Part shown: piece after piece, positions 45,862 to 54,657 of the stretch
Numbering within the stretch: position 1 is the first letter of the stretch
Layout of the letters: each line of letters begins with the position of its first letter
Assembly (NCBI GenBank): GCA_028280575.1
Contig: JANQLN010000088.1
Span: forward strand, 1 to 58,327
Reading direction: 5' to 3'
DNA length: 58,327 nt
DNA from: Clostridia bacterium
Lineage (GTDB): Bacteria; Bacillota; Clostridia; Acetivibrionales; STF1-152
The notes under the pieces: model-generated
Seen by the model: only the letters and a program-made list of their open reading frames with translations
What the model was told of the DNA's origin: nothing
Database searches by the model: none
Made by a program: the position numbers and the translations under genes

Positions 45862-47409
45862 ATGGTCAAGCATTATAGCAATGAGCCTTATGTGGATTTT
45901 ACAAAGAAAGAAAACAGAATGAAAATGGAAAATGCATTTAAACAGTTACAAAAGTCAAAGGGCAAATATCACCCGCTTGTGATAGGCGGGAAAAAGTTTG
46001 ATACTGATAAAACAATAACATCAATAAATCCGTCAAACTTTAAAGAAGTAATTGGCAAATCTGCAAGTGCGGACACAGGTTATGCTGAAAAAGCTATAGA
46101 AGCTGCAAGCATGGCATTTGAAGAATGGAAGCATGTAGACCCCAAAGAACGGGCTGAATATCTTTTTAAAGCGGCTGCAATTATCAGGCGCGAAAAATAT
46201 GAATTCTCTGCCCTGCTTGTGGAAGAAGCAGGTAAAAGCTGGGTTGAGGCTGATGCAGATACTGCGGAAGCAATAGACTTTCTTGAGTATTACGCAAGGC
46301 AGATGATAGAATTGTCCAAAGGGATGGATGTATTTCCATATCCAGGAGAAACCAATGAGTGCTTTTATATACCCCTGGGCGTCTGCGTTGTAATATCTCC
46401 GTGGAACTTTCCTCTTGCAATACTGGCAGGTATGGCTTCGGCAGCAATAGTAACGGGCAACACAGTTATAATGAAGCCTGCCAGCTCAACTGCAGTGATT
46501 GCTGCCAAATTCATGGAGGTATGGGAAAGAGCCGGCCTTCCCGACGGCGTGGCCAATTATTTGCCCGGTCCGGGCAGCCTGGTCGGCGATTACCTTGTAA
46601 AGCATCCGAAGGTAAGGTTTATAAACTTTACAGGCTCAAAAGAAGTGGGACTAAGGATAAACAGGCTGGCTGCAGACATATCTCCCGGACAAAAATGGAT
46701 AAAAAGAACCACCCTTGAAATGGGAGGGAAAGATGCCATAATTGTAGATTCCCAGGCATCTCTGGAAGATGCGGCCACCGGTGTGGTAAAATCGGCTTTT
46801 GGATACCAGGGGCAAAAATGCTCCGCATGTTCAAGAGCAATAATCGTAAAGGATGTATATGATGAGATGCTTAAGCTTATCATAGAAAAAACCGGGGCAT
46901 TGAAAATAAACGACCCAAAATCTGTGGAAGCTGATATTGGTCCTGTTATCGACCAGAAAGCATATAACAGCATACTTAATTATATCAAAACCGGAAACAG
47001 TGAAGGCAGGCTGTTGACAGGCGGAAATACTCCTATTGAAAACGGATATTTCATAGCTCCCACAGTATTTGCCGACGTGAGCCCTTCGGCACGTATAGCA
47101 CGTGAAGAAATTTTCGGGCCTGTTTTATCCGTTATAAAGGCGGAAAATTTTGACCATGCTTTAACAATTGCAAACGATACGGAATACGGCCTGACAGGCG
47201 GGGTCTTTTCCCTAAACAGGCAAAAACTCCAAAGGGCTCGCAGGGAATTTAATGTGGGCAATTTATATTTCAACAGGAAGTGTACCGGTGCACTGGTAGG
47301 CATACAGCCGTTCGGCGGTTTTAACATGTCCGGAACGGATTCAAAAGCCGGCGGTACAGACTACCTTCTTCTTTTTATGCAGGCCAAATCCGTGACAGAA
47401 AAATTATAA
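45862..47409 (+). CDS. rocA: 1-pyrroline-5-carboxylate (glutamate semialdehyde) dehydrogenase
   Basis: A 515-residue aldehyde dehydrogenase oxidising glutamate semialdehyde, the open form of pyrroline-5-carboxylate, to glutamate with NAD+. The cofactor region has ISPWNFPLAI and FTGSKEVG. The general-base Glu is in TLEMGGKDAIIVD, the nucleophilic Cys in GYQGQKCSACSR, and EEIFGPVL follows. The N-terminal extension and the overall pattern resemble RocA more than generic ALDHs. It is first in an operon with the HypD activase and HypD, whose product is its substrate, which strengthens the assignment. Confidence 0.85.
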   Translation: MVKHYSNEPYVDFTKKENRMKMENAFKQLQKSKGKYHPLVIGGKKFDTDKTITSINPSNFKEVIGKSASADTGYAEKAIEAASMAFEEWKHVDPKERAEYLFKAAAIIRREKYEFSALLVEEAGKSWVEADADTAEAIDFLEYYARQMIELSKGMDVFPYPGETNECFYIPLGVCVVISPWNFPLAILAGMASAAIVTGNTVIMKPASSTAVIAAKFMEVWERAGLPDGVANYLPGPGSLVGDYLVKHPKVRFINFTGSKEVGLRINRLAADISPGQKWIKRTTLEMGGKDAIIVDSQASLEDAATGVVKSAFGYQGQKCSACSRAIIVKDVYDEMLKLIIEKTGALKINDPKSVEADIGPVIDQKAYNSILNYIKTGNSEGRLLTGGNTPIENGYFIAPTVFADVSPSARIAREEIFGPVLSVIKAENFDHALTIANDTEYGLTGGVFSLNRQKLQRARREFNVGNLYFNRKCTGALVGIQPFGGFNMSGTDSKAGGTDYLLLFMQAKSVTEKL

Positions 47410-47447
47410 AATTTGCTAAGGGGAGCAATTGATAAGAGGGGATAACT

Positions 47448-48341
47448 TTGAAAACATCGACAATTTTCAAAATACAAAGGTATTCAATACATGACGGTCC
47501 CGGAATAAGGACTACAATATTTTTCAAAGGGTGTCCCCTTTCATGCTGGTGGTGCCATAACCCGGAAAGCCGGAAAAATGAAATAGAGCTTGTCCACAAT
47601 AAAAACAAGTGTGTAAACTGCGGAAAGTGTGTTTGTCAAAAGGAATCACTTGATTTTAAAGCCAAAAATCCTGTTAATAGTAACGGCTGCGTCTATTGCG
47701 GCAAGTGCGTAGACATTTGCCCAACCGAATCCCTGGAACTTATTGGCAGTATAATGTCGCTATCGGATGTTATAGATGCCATTGAAAAGGATGTTCCCTT
47801 TTACGACGAATCCGGAGGCGGAGTAACATTTTCAGGAGGGGAACCCTTAATGCAGTTTGATTTCCTTAAGGAAATTCTTAAATCCTGCAAAGAGAGGGAG
47901 ATTGACACTGCCGTTGATACCTGCGGATACGTACCATGGCATAGGCTTAACGCCATCTCTAAAGATGTTGATATTTTTTTATATGACATAAAGCATATGG
48001 ACGAGCAAAAGCACAGGATATATACCGGGGTTTCCAACGAGCCCATACTTGATAATTTATGCAGGCTTTCAAAGGTCCACGGGAATATAATCTTGAGGAT
48101 GCCGCTTATACCGGGGATCAATGACGATAAGGAGAATATTGGGAAAACAGCAATGCTGGCATTATCCTTGAAGCTTAAAAGCATAAATATACTTCCATAC
48201 CATGATATTGGAATATACAAATATGAAAAAATGGGCATCCCATACAAAATGGAACAAATCTGTTCACCTGATTTACAGGAAATGGAATCTGCCGCCAGTG
48301 AATTAAAAAAACATGGGTTGGATGTTAAAATCGGAGGTTGA
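47448..48341 (+). CDS. glycyl-radical enzyme activase (HypD-activating, radical SAM)
   Basis: A 297-residue radical SAM enzyme that installs the glycyl radical on the downstream dehydratase. The SAM cluster motif is CPLSCWWC (CxxxCxxC) in GPGIRTTIFFKGCP. A ferredoxin-like insert follows with CVNCGKCVC and CVYCGKCVDICP; the first has C-x2-C-x2-C-x-C, an unusual last spacing. GGGVTFSGGEPLMQ binds SAM. The start is TTG 47448, six bases after GAGGGG. The stop is six bases from the hypD start. Confidence 0.92.
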   Translation: MKTSTIFKIQRYSIHDGPGIRTTIFFKGCPLSCWWCHNPESRKNEIELVHNKNKCVNCGKCVCQKESLDFKAKNPVNSNGCVYCGKCVDICPTESLELIGSIMSLSDVIDAIEKDVPFYDESGGGVTFSGGEPLMQFDFLKEILKSCKEREIDTAVDTCGYVPWHRLNAISKDVDIFLYDIKHMDEQKHRIYTGVSNEPILDNLCRLSKVHGNIILRMPLIPGINDDKENIGKTAMLALSLKLKSINILPYHDIGIYKYEKMGIPYKMEQICSPDLQEMESAASELKKHGLDVKIGG

Positions 48342-48347
48342 GTTTAT

Positions 48348-50708
48348 TTGAATAAAAGAGTTGAAAGTTTGAAGGCGGAAAGCCTGGCAGGTAACCCTTA
48401 TATAACGGGAGAGAGGGCAAGATTGGTTACGGAGGCATACAGGAAATATTCGGGAACGGTCTCGGCACCGGTGCTTCGCGCCCTGGTATTTAAGCATATC
48501 ATGGAAAACAAGTCCATTTATATAGGTGAAGGTGAGCTTATTGTCGGTGAAAGAGGACCAGAACCGTTTGCCACTCCTACCTATCCGGAATTATGCTGCC
48601 ATTCCGTCGGCGATTTGGAGATTGTTAACAGCCGGGAAAAAATATCTTTTAAAGTAAATGATGATTTAAAAAAGTACTATGCCGATGAGATCATTCCATA
48701 CTGGAAAAATAAATCCATGAGGGAAATAATTTTTAACGAAATGTCACAGGAGTGGAAAAACTGCTACGAAGCCGGAATATTCACAGAATTTATGGAACAG
48801 AGAGCCCCCGGCCATACTGTAGCAGATGATAAAATTTACAAGAAAGGCTTTGCAGATTTCATGTCAGATATACAAAAAAGCCTGGACAATATAGATTCCT
48901 ACAATGACCCGGAAGCATATGAAAAACAGCAGGAGCTGAAAGCGATGCTAATATGTGCCGATGCAATAATCGGCCTTTCACGGCGTTATTCGGAAAAAGC
49001 GCTGTCTTTAGCCGAAAGGGAATCAGATTCCAAAAGAAAAACCGAGCTTCTTCAAATTGCCAGGATAACCTCCAATGTACCTGAAAAAGCTCCTGAAAGT
49101 TTTTGGGAGGCGCTTCAAACATACTGGTTTGTCCATATTGGTGTTATTACCGAACTGAATACCTGGGATTCCTTTAATCCGGGAAGACTTGACCAGCATT
49201 TATTTCCCTTTTATGAAAAGGATATCAAAGAAGGCAGGCTTACTCCGGAGCTTGCAAAGGAATTGCTTGGATGCTTCTGGATTAAATTCAATAACCAGCC
49301 CGCTCCTCCCAAAGTAGGTGTTACGCTTGAAGAAAGCGGCACATATACGGACTTTGCAAATATAAATGTAGGCGGCCTGAAAAAAGACGGCAGCGACGGA
49401 GTAAATGATATAAGCTATATGCTTCTTGATGTAATAGATGAGATGAGGCTTTTGCAGCCCAGCTCAAATATTCAGTTAAGCAGGAAAAATCCCGACCGTT
49501 TTTTAAAAAGGGCATGTGAGATAATAAAAAAAGGTTGGGGGCAGCCTTCCGTATTTAATGCCGACGCAGTTATGGAAGAACTGCTGAGGCAGGGTAAGTC
49601 AATTGAAGATGCAAGGTGCGGAGGAACAAGCGGATGTGTAGAAGCCGGTGCTTTTGGTAAGGAAAGCTATATACTGACCGGATACTTCAACCTGCCCAAA
49701 GTGCTTGAAATTACGCTGAACAACGGTATAGACCCATGTAAAAATAAAAAAACCGGTATTAAAACAGGGAATGCATCAGAATTTAAAAATTATGAACAAT
49801 TATTTAATGCTTTTAAAAAGCAGCTTGCCCATTTTATCAATATTAAAATAAAAGGCAATAATATAATTGAAAAGCTCTATGCTCTTTATATGCCTTCTCC
49901 CTTTCTTTCCATAATAGTAAGCGATTGCATAGAAAAAGGAAAGGACTATAATGGCGGAGGTGCCAGGTATAATACGACATATATGCAGGGTGTCGGAATA
50001 GGAAGCATAACAGATTCACTTTCCGCCATAAAATATCATGTATATGAAAAGAAACTGGTAAAGATGGATGAAATGCTGGCCGCTATAAAAAATAATTTCA
50101 AAAATTACGGACATCTGCACCGTATGCTTTTGACTAAAACCCCCAAATATGGTAATGACAACAGCTTTGCCGATGAAATAATGCAAAGCGTCTTTAATGC
50201 TTATTATGATGGCGTAAATGGAAGAAAGAATATGAAGGGCGGTTTATACAGGATTAATATGCTTCCCACCACATGTCATGTATATTTTGGGTCGGTAATG
50301 GGTGCAATGCCTGACGGAAGAACGGCGGGAGAACCGCTTTCAGAAGGAATATCGCCGGTACAGGGGTCCGATGTGGAAGGGCCCACCGCCGTAATTAAAT
50401 CGGCTTCCAAAATGGATCATTTAAGGACTGGGGGAACCCTGTTGAATATGAAATTTACACCTCAGATTCTGGAAAACGATGTTGGGATAAATAGTATTAT
50501 CAGCCTTGTAAGAACCTATTTTAAAATGGACGGCCATCACATACAGTTTAATGTCATTAGTAAAAAAATCCTGATTGATGCCCAGAAAAATCCTGGGAAA
50601 TATAAGAGCCTCATAGTAAGGGTGGCAGGTTACAGCGACTATTTCCTCAATTTGAATGTTTCACTCCAAAATGAGATAATTAACAGGACAGAGCATTGTG
50701 AGTTTTAA
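48348..50708 (+). CDS. hypD: trans-4-hydroxy-L-proline dehydratase (glycyl radical enzyme)
   Basis: A 786-residue glycyl radical enzyme that dehydrates hydroxyproline to (S)-pyrroline-5-carboxylate. The radical Gly761 lies in VRVAGYSDYF, and the thiyl Cys430 and Glu432 lie in GTSGCVEAG. Compared with C. difficile HypD residues recalled from the literature (F152, H160, D278, S334, D339, F340, C434, E436, Y450, G765), this protein has F148, H156, D274, S330, D335, F336, C430, E432, Y446 and G761, a constant offset of four. The TTG start follows GGAGG. Pyruvate formate-lyase and glycerol or choline lyase readings are disfavoured by these residues and by the P5C genes beside it. Confidence 0.92.
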   Translation: MNKRVESLKAESLAGNPYITGERARLVTEAYRKYSGTVSAPVLRALVFKHIMENKSIYIGEGELIVGERGPEPFATPTYPELCCHSVGDLEIVNSREKISFKVNDDLKKYYADEIIPYWKNKSMREIIFNEMSQEWKNCYEAGIFTEFMEQRAPGHTVADDKIYKKGFADFMSDIQKSLDNIDSYNDPEAYEKQQELKAMLICADAIIGLSRRYSEKALSLAERESDSKRKTELLQIARITSNVPEKAPESFWEALQTYWFVHIGVITELNTWDSFNPGRLDQHLFPFYEKDIKEGRLTPELAKELLGCFWIKFNNQPAPPKVGVTLEESGTYTDFANINVGGLKKDGSDGVNDISYMLLDVIDEMRLLQPSSNIQLSRKNPDRFLKRACEIIKKGWGQPSVFNADAVMEELLRQGKSIEDARCGGTSGCVEAGAFGKESYILTGYFNLPKVLEITLNNGIDPCKNKKTGIKTGNASEFKNYEQLFNAFKKQLAHFINIKIKGNNIIEKLYALYMPSPFLSIIVSDCIEKGKDYNGGGARYNTTYMQGVGIGSITDSLSAIKYHVYEKKLVKMDEMLAAIKNNFKNYGHLHRMLLTKTPKYGNDNSFADEIMQSVFNAYYDGVNGRKNMKGGLYRINMLPTTCHVYFGSVMGAMPDGRTAGEPLSEGISPVQGSDVEGPTAVIKSASKMDHLRTGGTLLNMKFTPQILENDVGINSIISLVRTYFKMDGHHIQFNVISKKILIDAQKNPGKYKSLIVRVAGYSDYFLNLNVSLQNEIINRTEHCEF

Positions 50709-50746
50709 TAGCTGAAAAAAAACATGTTTAAAAAAGGAGAATTTTT

Positions 50747-51811
50747 ATGGACAGGAATAAAAGGTTAATTGAAGGTTTTGGGGGAAAAAAGCTGGATGCC
50801 CTGCTTGTTAGCAATGAAGTAAATGTTACATATATGAGCGGGTTTACCGGGGACGACTCTATTTTACTTATTACTTTGGCAAATAAATATATGCTTACGG
50901 ATTTCAGGTATACGGAACAGGCAGAGAAAGAATGCCCCGGGTTTGAAATTATCAAATGCGACAAAGCAAAGCGCTTTGAGAAAATAAGTGAATTGTTGAA
51001 AAAGGAGAATATTAAAAGGCTTGGTTTTGAGCAGCATGTAAGCTATTCGGACTACGAGAAATTAAAAGCAGCCTTAGAAGATGCAAAGCTTGTACCAACA
51101 GATAATATTATAGAAAAACTCAGGTATATCAAGGATGAAAAAGAAAAATCGTATATAATGAAAGCCCAGGAAATAGCTGACAGCGCTTTTTCAAATATAA
51201 TAAAATTTATCAAGCCCGGAATGACTGAAAAGCAAGTGACGGCAGAGCTTGAATACCTTATGAAAAAAGGCGGTGCAGACGGACCTGCCTTTGACACCTT
51301 GCTGATATCGGGCAAAAAAACCTCTCTTCCCCATGGTAAGCCTTCAGACAAAAAAATTGATGAAGGAGATTTTGTAACACTGGATTTTGGAGCCCTGTAT
51401 AAGGGTTACCGTTCGGATATGACAAGGACAATTGCAGTGGGAGGAGTAAGCGAAAGGCAAGCTAAAATATACGGCATAGTTAAAAAAGCTCAGCTAAACG
51501 CCCTGAAAGCTTTAAAAGCAGGAATAAACGGCAAAGTGCCTGATGATGCGGCAAGAGAAGTTATAGGCGCCGAAGGCTATAATGATAACTTCGGACATGG
51601 TTTGGGCCATGGAGTAGGCCTGGAAATCCATGAAGAACCCTATATGGGTAAAAACAGTAAATATAAACTGGAAGAAGGGTGTATTGTTACGGTTGAACCC
51701 GGCATCTACATACCTGGCTGGGGAGGTGTCAGGATAGAAGATACGGTGTTGGTAACAAAAGAAGGGTGTGAAATATTCACAAAGTCATCCAAAGACTTGA
51801 TAGTTATATAA
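50747..51811 (+). CDS. M24 family Xaa-Pro peptidase
   Basis: A 354-residue creatinase-fold metallopeptidase that removes residues next to proline. An N-terminal domain (residues 1-125) precedes the pita-bread domain with the five metal ligands: Asp in VTLDFGALYKGYRSDMTRT (two), His in GHGLGHGVGLEIHEE, Glu in VTVEPGIY and in GVRIEDTVLV. AAAAGGAG precedes the ATG. It is last in the hypD operon, 38 bases after it, which suggests that it helps free hydroxyproline or proline from collagen-type peptides (inference). Prolidase and aminopeptidase P cannot be told apart by eye. Confidence 0.9.
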   Translation: MDRNKRLIEGFGGKKLDALLVSNEVNVTYMSGFTGDDSILLITLANKYMLTDFRYTEQAEKECPGFEIIKCDKAKRFEKISELLKKENIKRLGFEQHVSYSDYEKLKAALEDAKLVPTDNIIEKLRYIKDEKEKSYIMKAQEIADSAFSNIIKFIKPGMTEKQVTAELEYLMKKGGADGPAFDTLLISGKKTSLPHGKPSDKKIDEGDFVTLDFGALYKGYRSDMTRTIAVGGVSERQAKIYGIVKKAQLNALKALKAGINGKVPDDAAREVIGAEGYNDNFGHGLGHGVGLEIHEEPYMGKNSKYKLEEGCIVTVEPGIYIPGWGGVRIEDTVLVTKEGCEIFTKSSKDLIVI

Positions 51812-51831
51812 TAAATTTGCCTATTTTATAA

Positions 51832-51878
51832 AACAGGTGCTTTCAATATATAATACTTATATATTGAAAGCACCTGTT
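51832..51878. terminator. long perfect hairpin after the hypD operon
   Basis: Two perfect 22-bp arms, beginning AACAGGTGCTTTC and ending GAAAGCACCTGTT, enclose a 3-base loop (TAC) between convergent transcription units. No T-run follows directly, but a stem this strong should end or protect transcripts from both sides. Confidence 0.7.
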
Positions 51879-51907
51879 ATTGTGTCAAGATTTTTTAATG
51901 GAACATA

Positions 51908-52061
51908 CTAATCATTATTGGCTAATATCCAGGTAACATTTATTAATTTTTTGCTTGAACTTTTAACAATTGCTCCTCTAACGGTTATAATTCTGCACAA
52001 GTCAGTTCTGTTGGCCTTTTTTTGCTGTAGGATCAGGCGCAAAATGATCTACCACATTCAT
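51908..52061 (-). pseudogene. possible frameshifted small gene remnant
   Basis: Directly after the solute-binding protein gene, a frame opens at ATG 52061 (MNVVDHFAPDPTAKK) and meets a stop soon after a run of seven A (minus strand, near 52017-52023). Shifting by one base at that run gives a protein-like continuation, NRTDLCRIITVRGAIVKSS, then LINVTWILANND and a stop at 51908. The two halves look like one reading frame of about 50 residues broken by one base. No ribosome site or family was recognised. It may be a relic, an error or chance. Confidence 0.35.
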
Positions 52062-52073
52062 GTAATTTGATTT

Positions 52074-53696
52074 CTAATTAATGTATCTATCATATGCAGC
52101 CTGTTGAATTTCAATAACTTCTTCCAGTCCCATGTTATTCATTTTTTGTATAAATTTATTAAATTCATTTTTTGGAAGTTCAGCGCCCAATACCCATTTC
52201 TGTACTGTTTCATCTCTAAGGGTATCAATAGCCGTATATAGTTTAGAGTACTTGTCTTTTTCTTCTGGTGTATACGGAAGCGCCGGGAACGGGTCCATAA
52301 AATACTTTCCTTCCATGTAACTCTCAACACCGGCAAGTGCTGTAGGTGTCATCCATTGTCTTTCGTATTCAAAATCTTGATGGTAGCCAACTGCCATCTG
52401 GCATCCATATTCACGCAGCATCAGGACAGGTGATTTGTCTCCATTTAGTATTATATCGGTAAGGACAGGTTTTCCGTCAACCATAGTATAGGTCTCACCT
52501 TCTATACCAAAGTTCATATATCTTCTGCCAATTTCAGTGAAGAAAAAGTCAAAATACTTGATTGTTTCTACAGGATGCTCATTTGAGCTTGAAATTGACC
52601 AACCTCCCCAGTGAAGCTGGTTTCTTTTAGTTCTTTCGACTATTTCACCATATACATTCCTAGGAGGTGCAATAGGTATAAATTCAAATCCGGGAATTGT
52701 TTCGGCTAGTTTATCGTTATAAGTGGATGTGCTGCCAAACCAGTCATGAGTTGCTCCCCCAAGATTATTTCCCAAAGCGATGTCTCTGGCCTTACCTCCT
52801 CTTGTAAAGATTTCAGGATCAATCAATCCTTCTTCATACCATTTGGCGATGTTTGCATATGCAGTTGCAAACTCAGGTTGAGCAGGACCATATCCTACCA
52901 CACCGTCTTTTACAAACCATTCTTCATGGGCTCCCCAAAGCAGGGACAAATCTGCAAGGACTTTAGCCGAAGTGCCTCTTTTGAAAAAAGGTATCTCGTC
53001 CGGTTCGCCATTGCCGTTAGGATCTTGCTCTCTAAAAGCTTTCAGCGCATTATAGTATCCGTCGATTGTTGTTGGTACTTCAAGATTTAGTTTTTTCAGC
53101 CAGTCAGCTCTTATAAACCATCCTTCTGCAGCATCTCCGTCAGGAATAAACGGTATGTGATAAATCTTTCCGTCAGGTGCGGTTGCGTGTTTTTTAATAT
53201 CCGGCCTTGACTTAAAAAATGCAGTTATATTAGGTGCATGTTCTTTAATCAGATCATCAAGAGGTTCATATGCCCCCTCCAGGGCATGTTCTTGTATCTT
53301 TTCCCTTTCATGCGAAACGATATCTGCCAGCTCTCCGGACGCTACCATAAGGCTATAAGCCTGAAGCCTATCGGATGAACTTTCCGACAGAATACCCTTT
53401 AAGGATATGTTTGTTATACCTGCAATTTCAACATATATTGCATAGTTACTATCAAAAGGCTTTTTTAGAGATTCAAAAATGGTAAGCTCAAGCGGTTTTT
53501 TAGAAATCAAGAGACTATTAATGTCTTCTGTTTCCTTGAGGGTTGTACTATTGTCGTTGTTTTTAGTTTCATTTTTAGCTGTTTTGTCACCAATATCCCC
53601 CTTTGTGCTTTCTCCTTCTGTTTTTGCACAGCCAATTAATAATGTCCCAATCATCAATGCTGCAAGTAATAAAGCGGTAATTCTTTTTGCTTTCAT
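52074..53696 (-). CDS. extracellular solute-binding lipoprotein of an ABC importer
   Basis: A 540-residue lipoprotein. The signal peptide ends in a lipobox with Cys23 (LLIGC), and a polar, Asp/Asn/Lys-rich linker follows. The mature part resembles the large LplA/LipO-type (family 1) binding proteins: DPNGNGEPDEIPFF, the calcium-like loop of this group, and GGWSISSSNEHPVETIKYFD. It would capture an oligosaccharide outside the cell and hand it to the two permeases encoded just upstream. The ligand is not known, and no glycosidase is encoded nearby. AAGGAGAG precedes the ATG. Confidence 0.9.
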   Translation of the reverse strand: MKAKRITALLLAALMIGTLLIGCAKTEGESTKGDIGDKTAKNETKNNDNSTTLKETEDINSLLISKKPLELTIFESLKKPFDSNYAIYVEIAGITNISLKGILSESSSDRLQAYSLMVASGELADIVSHEREKIQEHALEGAYEPLDDLIKEHAPNITAFFKSRPDIKKHATAPDGKIYHIPFIPDGDAAEGWFIRADWLKKLNLEVPTTIDGYYNALKAFREQDPNGNGEPDEIPFFKRGTSAKVLADLSLLWGAHEEWFVKDGVVGYGPAQPEFATAYANIAKWYEEGLIDPEIFTRGGKARDIALGNNLGGATHDWFGSTSTYNDKLAETIPGFEFIPIAPPRNVYGEIVERTKRNQLHWGGWSISSSNEHPVETIKYFDFFFTEIGRRYMNFGIEGETYTMVDGKPVLTDIILNGDKSPVLMLREYGCQMAVGYHQDFEYERQWMTPTALAGVESYMEGKYFMDPFPALPYTPEEKDKYSKLYTAIDTLRDETVQKWVLGAELPKNEFNKFIQKMNNMGLEEVIEIQQAAYDRYIN

Positions 53697-53771
53697 GCTA
53701 TCCTCTCCTTAAATAATTTTATATTATCAGCCCATTGGACCTGTACTGACCATGAATATTAGTTGAACCAG

Positions 53772-54644
53772 CTAGCCTTTGATAGCGCCTATCATCATGC
53801 CTTTGGTAAAAAACTTTTGAATATACGGATAGGCTATCATCATTGGTACGATTGATATAATAATTGTTGCATATATGAGCGATTCAACAGAAAAATCGGT
53901 AAACATATCCATGTCAGTTATTGTTTCTTCAATTCTCATTTCTACAATCATTTTTTTTAGTATTACCTGCAGCGGCATTTTACTATTATCCCTAATGATA
54001 ATCATAGGCCAAAAATAGCCATTCCACCTGTTTACAGCATAAAACAGACCTATTGTTGCAAGTACCGGCTTTGACAGAGGAAGATATATCTTACCAAGAA
54101 CATATAAATCACTTGCACCGTCAACTTTTGCAGCTTCTTCAAGTGATGCCGGGACAGAAGACTGGAAATATGTTCTCATCAGTATCATATTAAATGTACT
54201 GCATGCAAAAGCAATAATGATTGTAATTCTGAGATTTAAAAGACCCATCTCCTTTAAATTAAGATAAAACGGTATAATCCCTGCTTGAAACCAGAGGGTG
54301 AGTACTACAAAAAATGTTATATATTTTCTTCCAGGAAGCCTTTTCTTTGATAGCGGATAAGCACCGCATACAGTAATAAAAAGATTTACTGCCGTACCAA
54401 CTGCCGTATAGTAAATGGCATTACCATAACCAATCCAAATGCTTTGCTCACTTAGAACTTCCTTATAAGAACTAAAGTTAATTTCAATGGGAAGCAAAAG
54501 AACTTTTCCTGTCAATATTGCATCTGTGGAGCTCATTGACGCAGCAGCTACGTATATTAAAGGATATAGAGCAATAAATCCTATAAGAGCCAGGAAGCAA
54601 TTATTAATAAATATGAATATTTTTTCACCTGTTGTTTGTCTCAT
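53772..54644 (-). CDS. ABC sugar permease, LplC/YtcP type
   Basis: A 290-residue inner-membrane subunit of a carbohydrate importer with six membrane helices. The cytoplasmic EAA loop reads SLEEAAKVDGASDLYVLGKI, the coupling site for the ATPase. It ends TKGMMIGAIKG, as is typical for this family. It lies 14 bases after the LplB-type permease gene. The shared ATPase (MsmK-type) is not in the window, which is normal for these systems. Confidence 0.92.
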   Translation of the reverse strand: MRQTTGEKIFIFINNCFLALIGFIALYPLIYVAAASMSSTDAILTGKVLLLPIEINFSSYKEVLSEQSIWIGYGNAIYYTAVGTAVNLFITVCGAYPLSKKRLPGRKYITFFVVLTLWFQAGIIPFYLNLKEMGLLNLRITIIIAFACSTFNMILMRTYFQSSVPASLEEAAKVDGASDLYVLGKIYLPLSKPVLATIGLFYAVNRWNGYFWPMIIIRDNSKMPLQVILKKMIVEMRIEETITDMDMFTDFSVESLIYATIIISIVPMMIAYPYIQKFFTKGMMIGAIKG

Positions 54645-54657
54645 TTGTTCACCGCCT

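Noticed and set aside
48348..50708. Annotation as pyruvate formate-lyase or choline/glycerol lyase
   Set aside because: The active-site residues and the P5C genes beside it favour hydroxyproline dehydratase.
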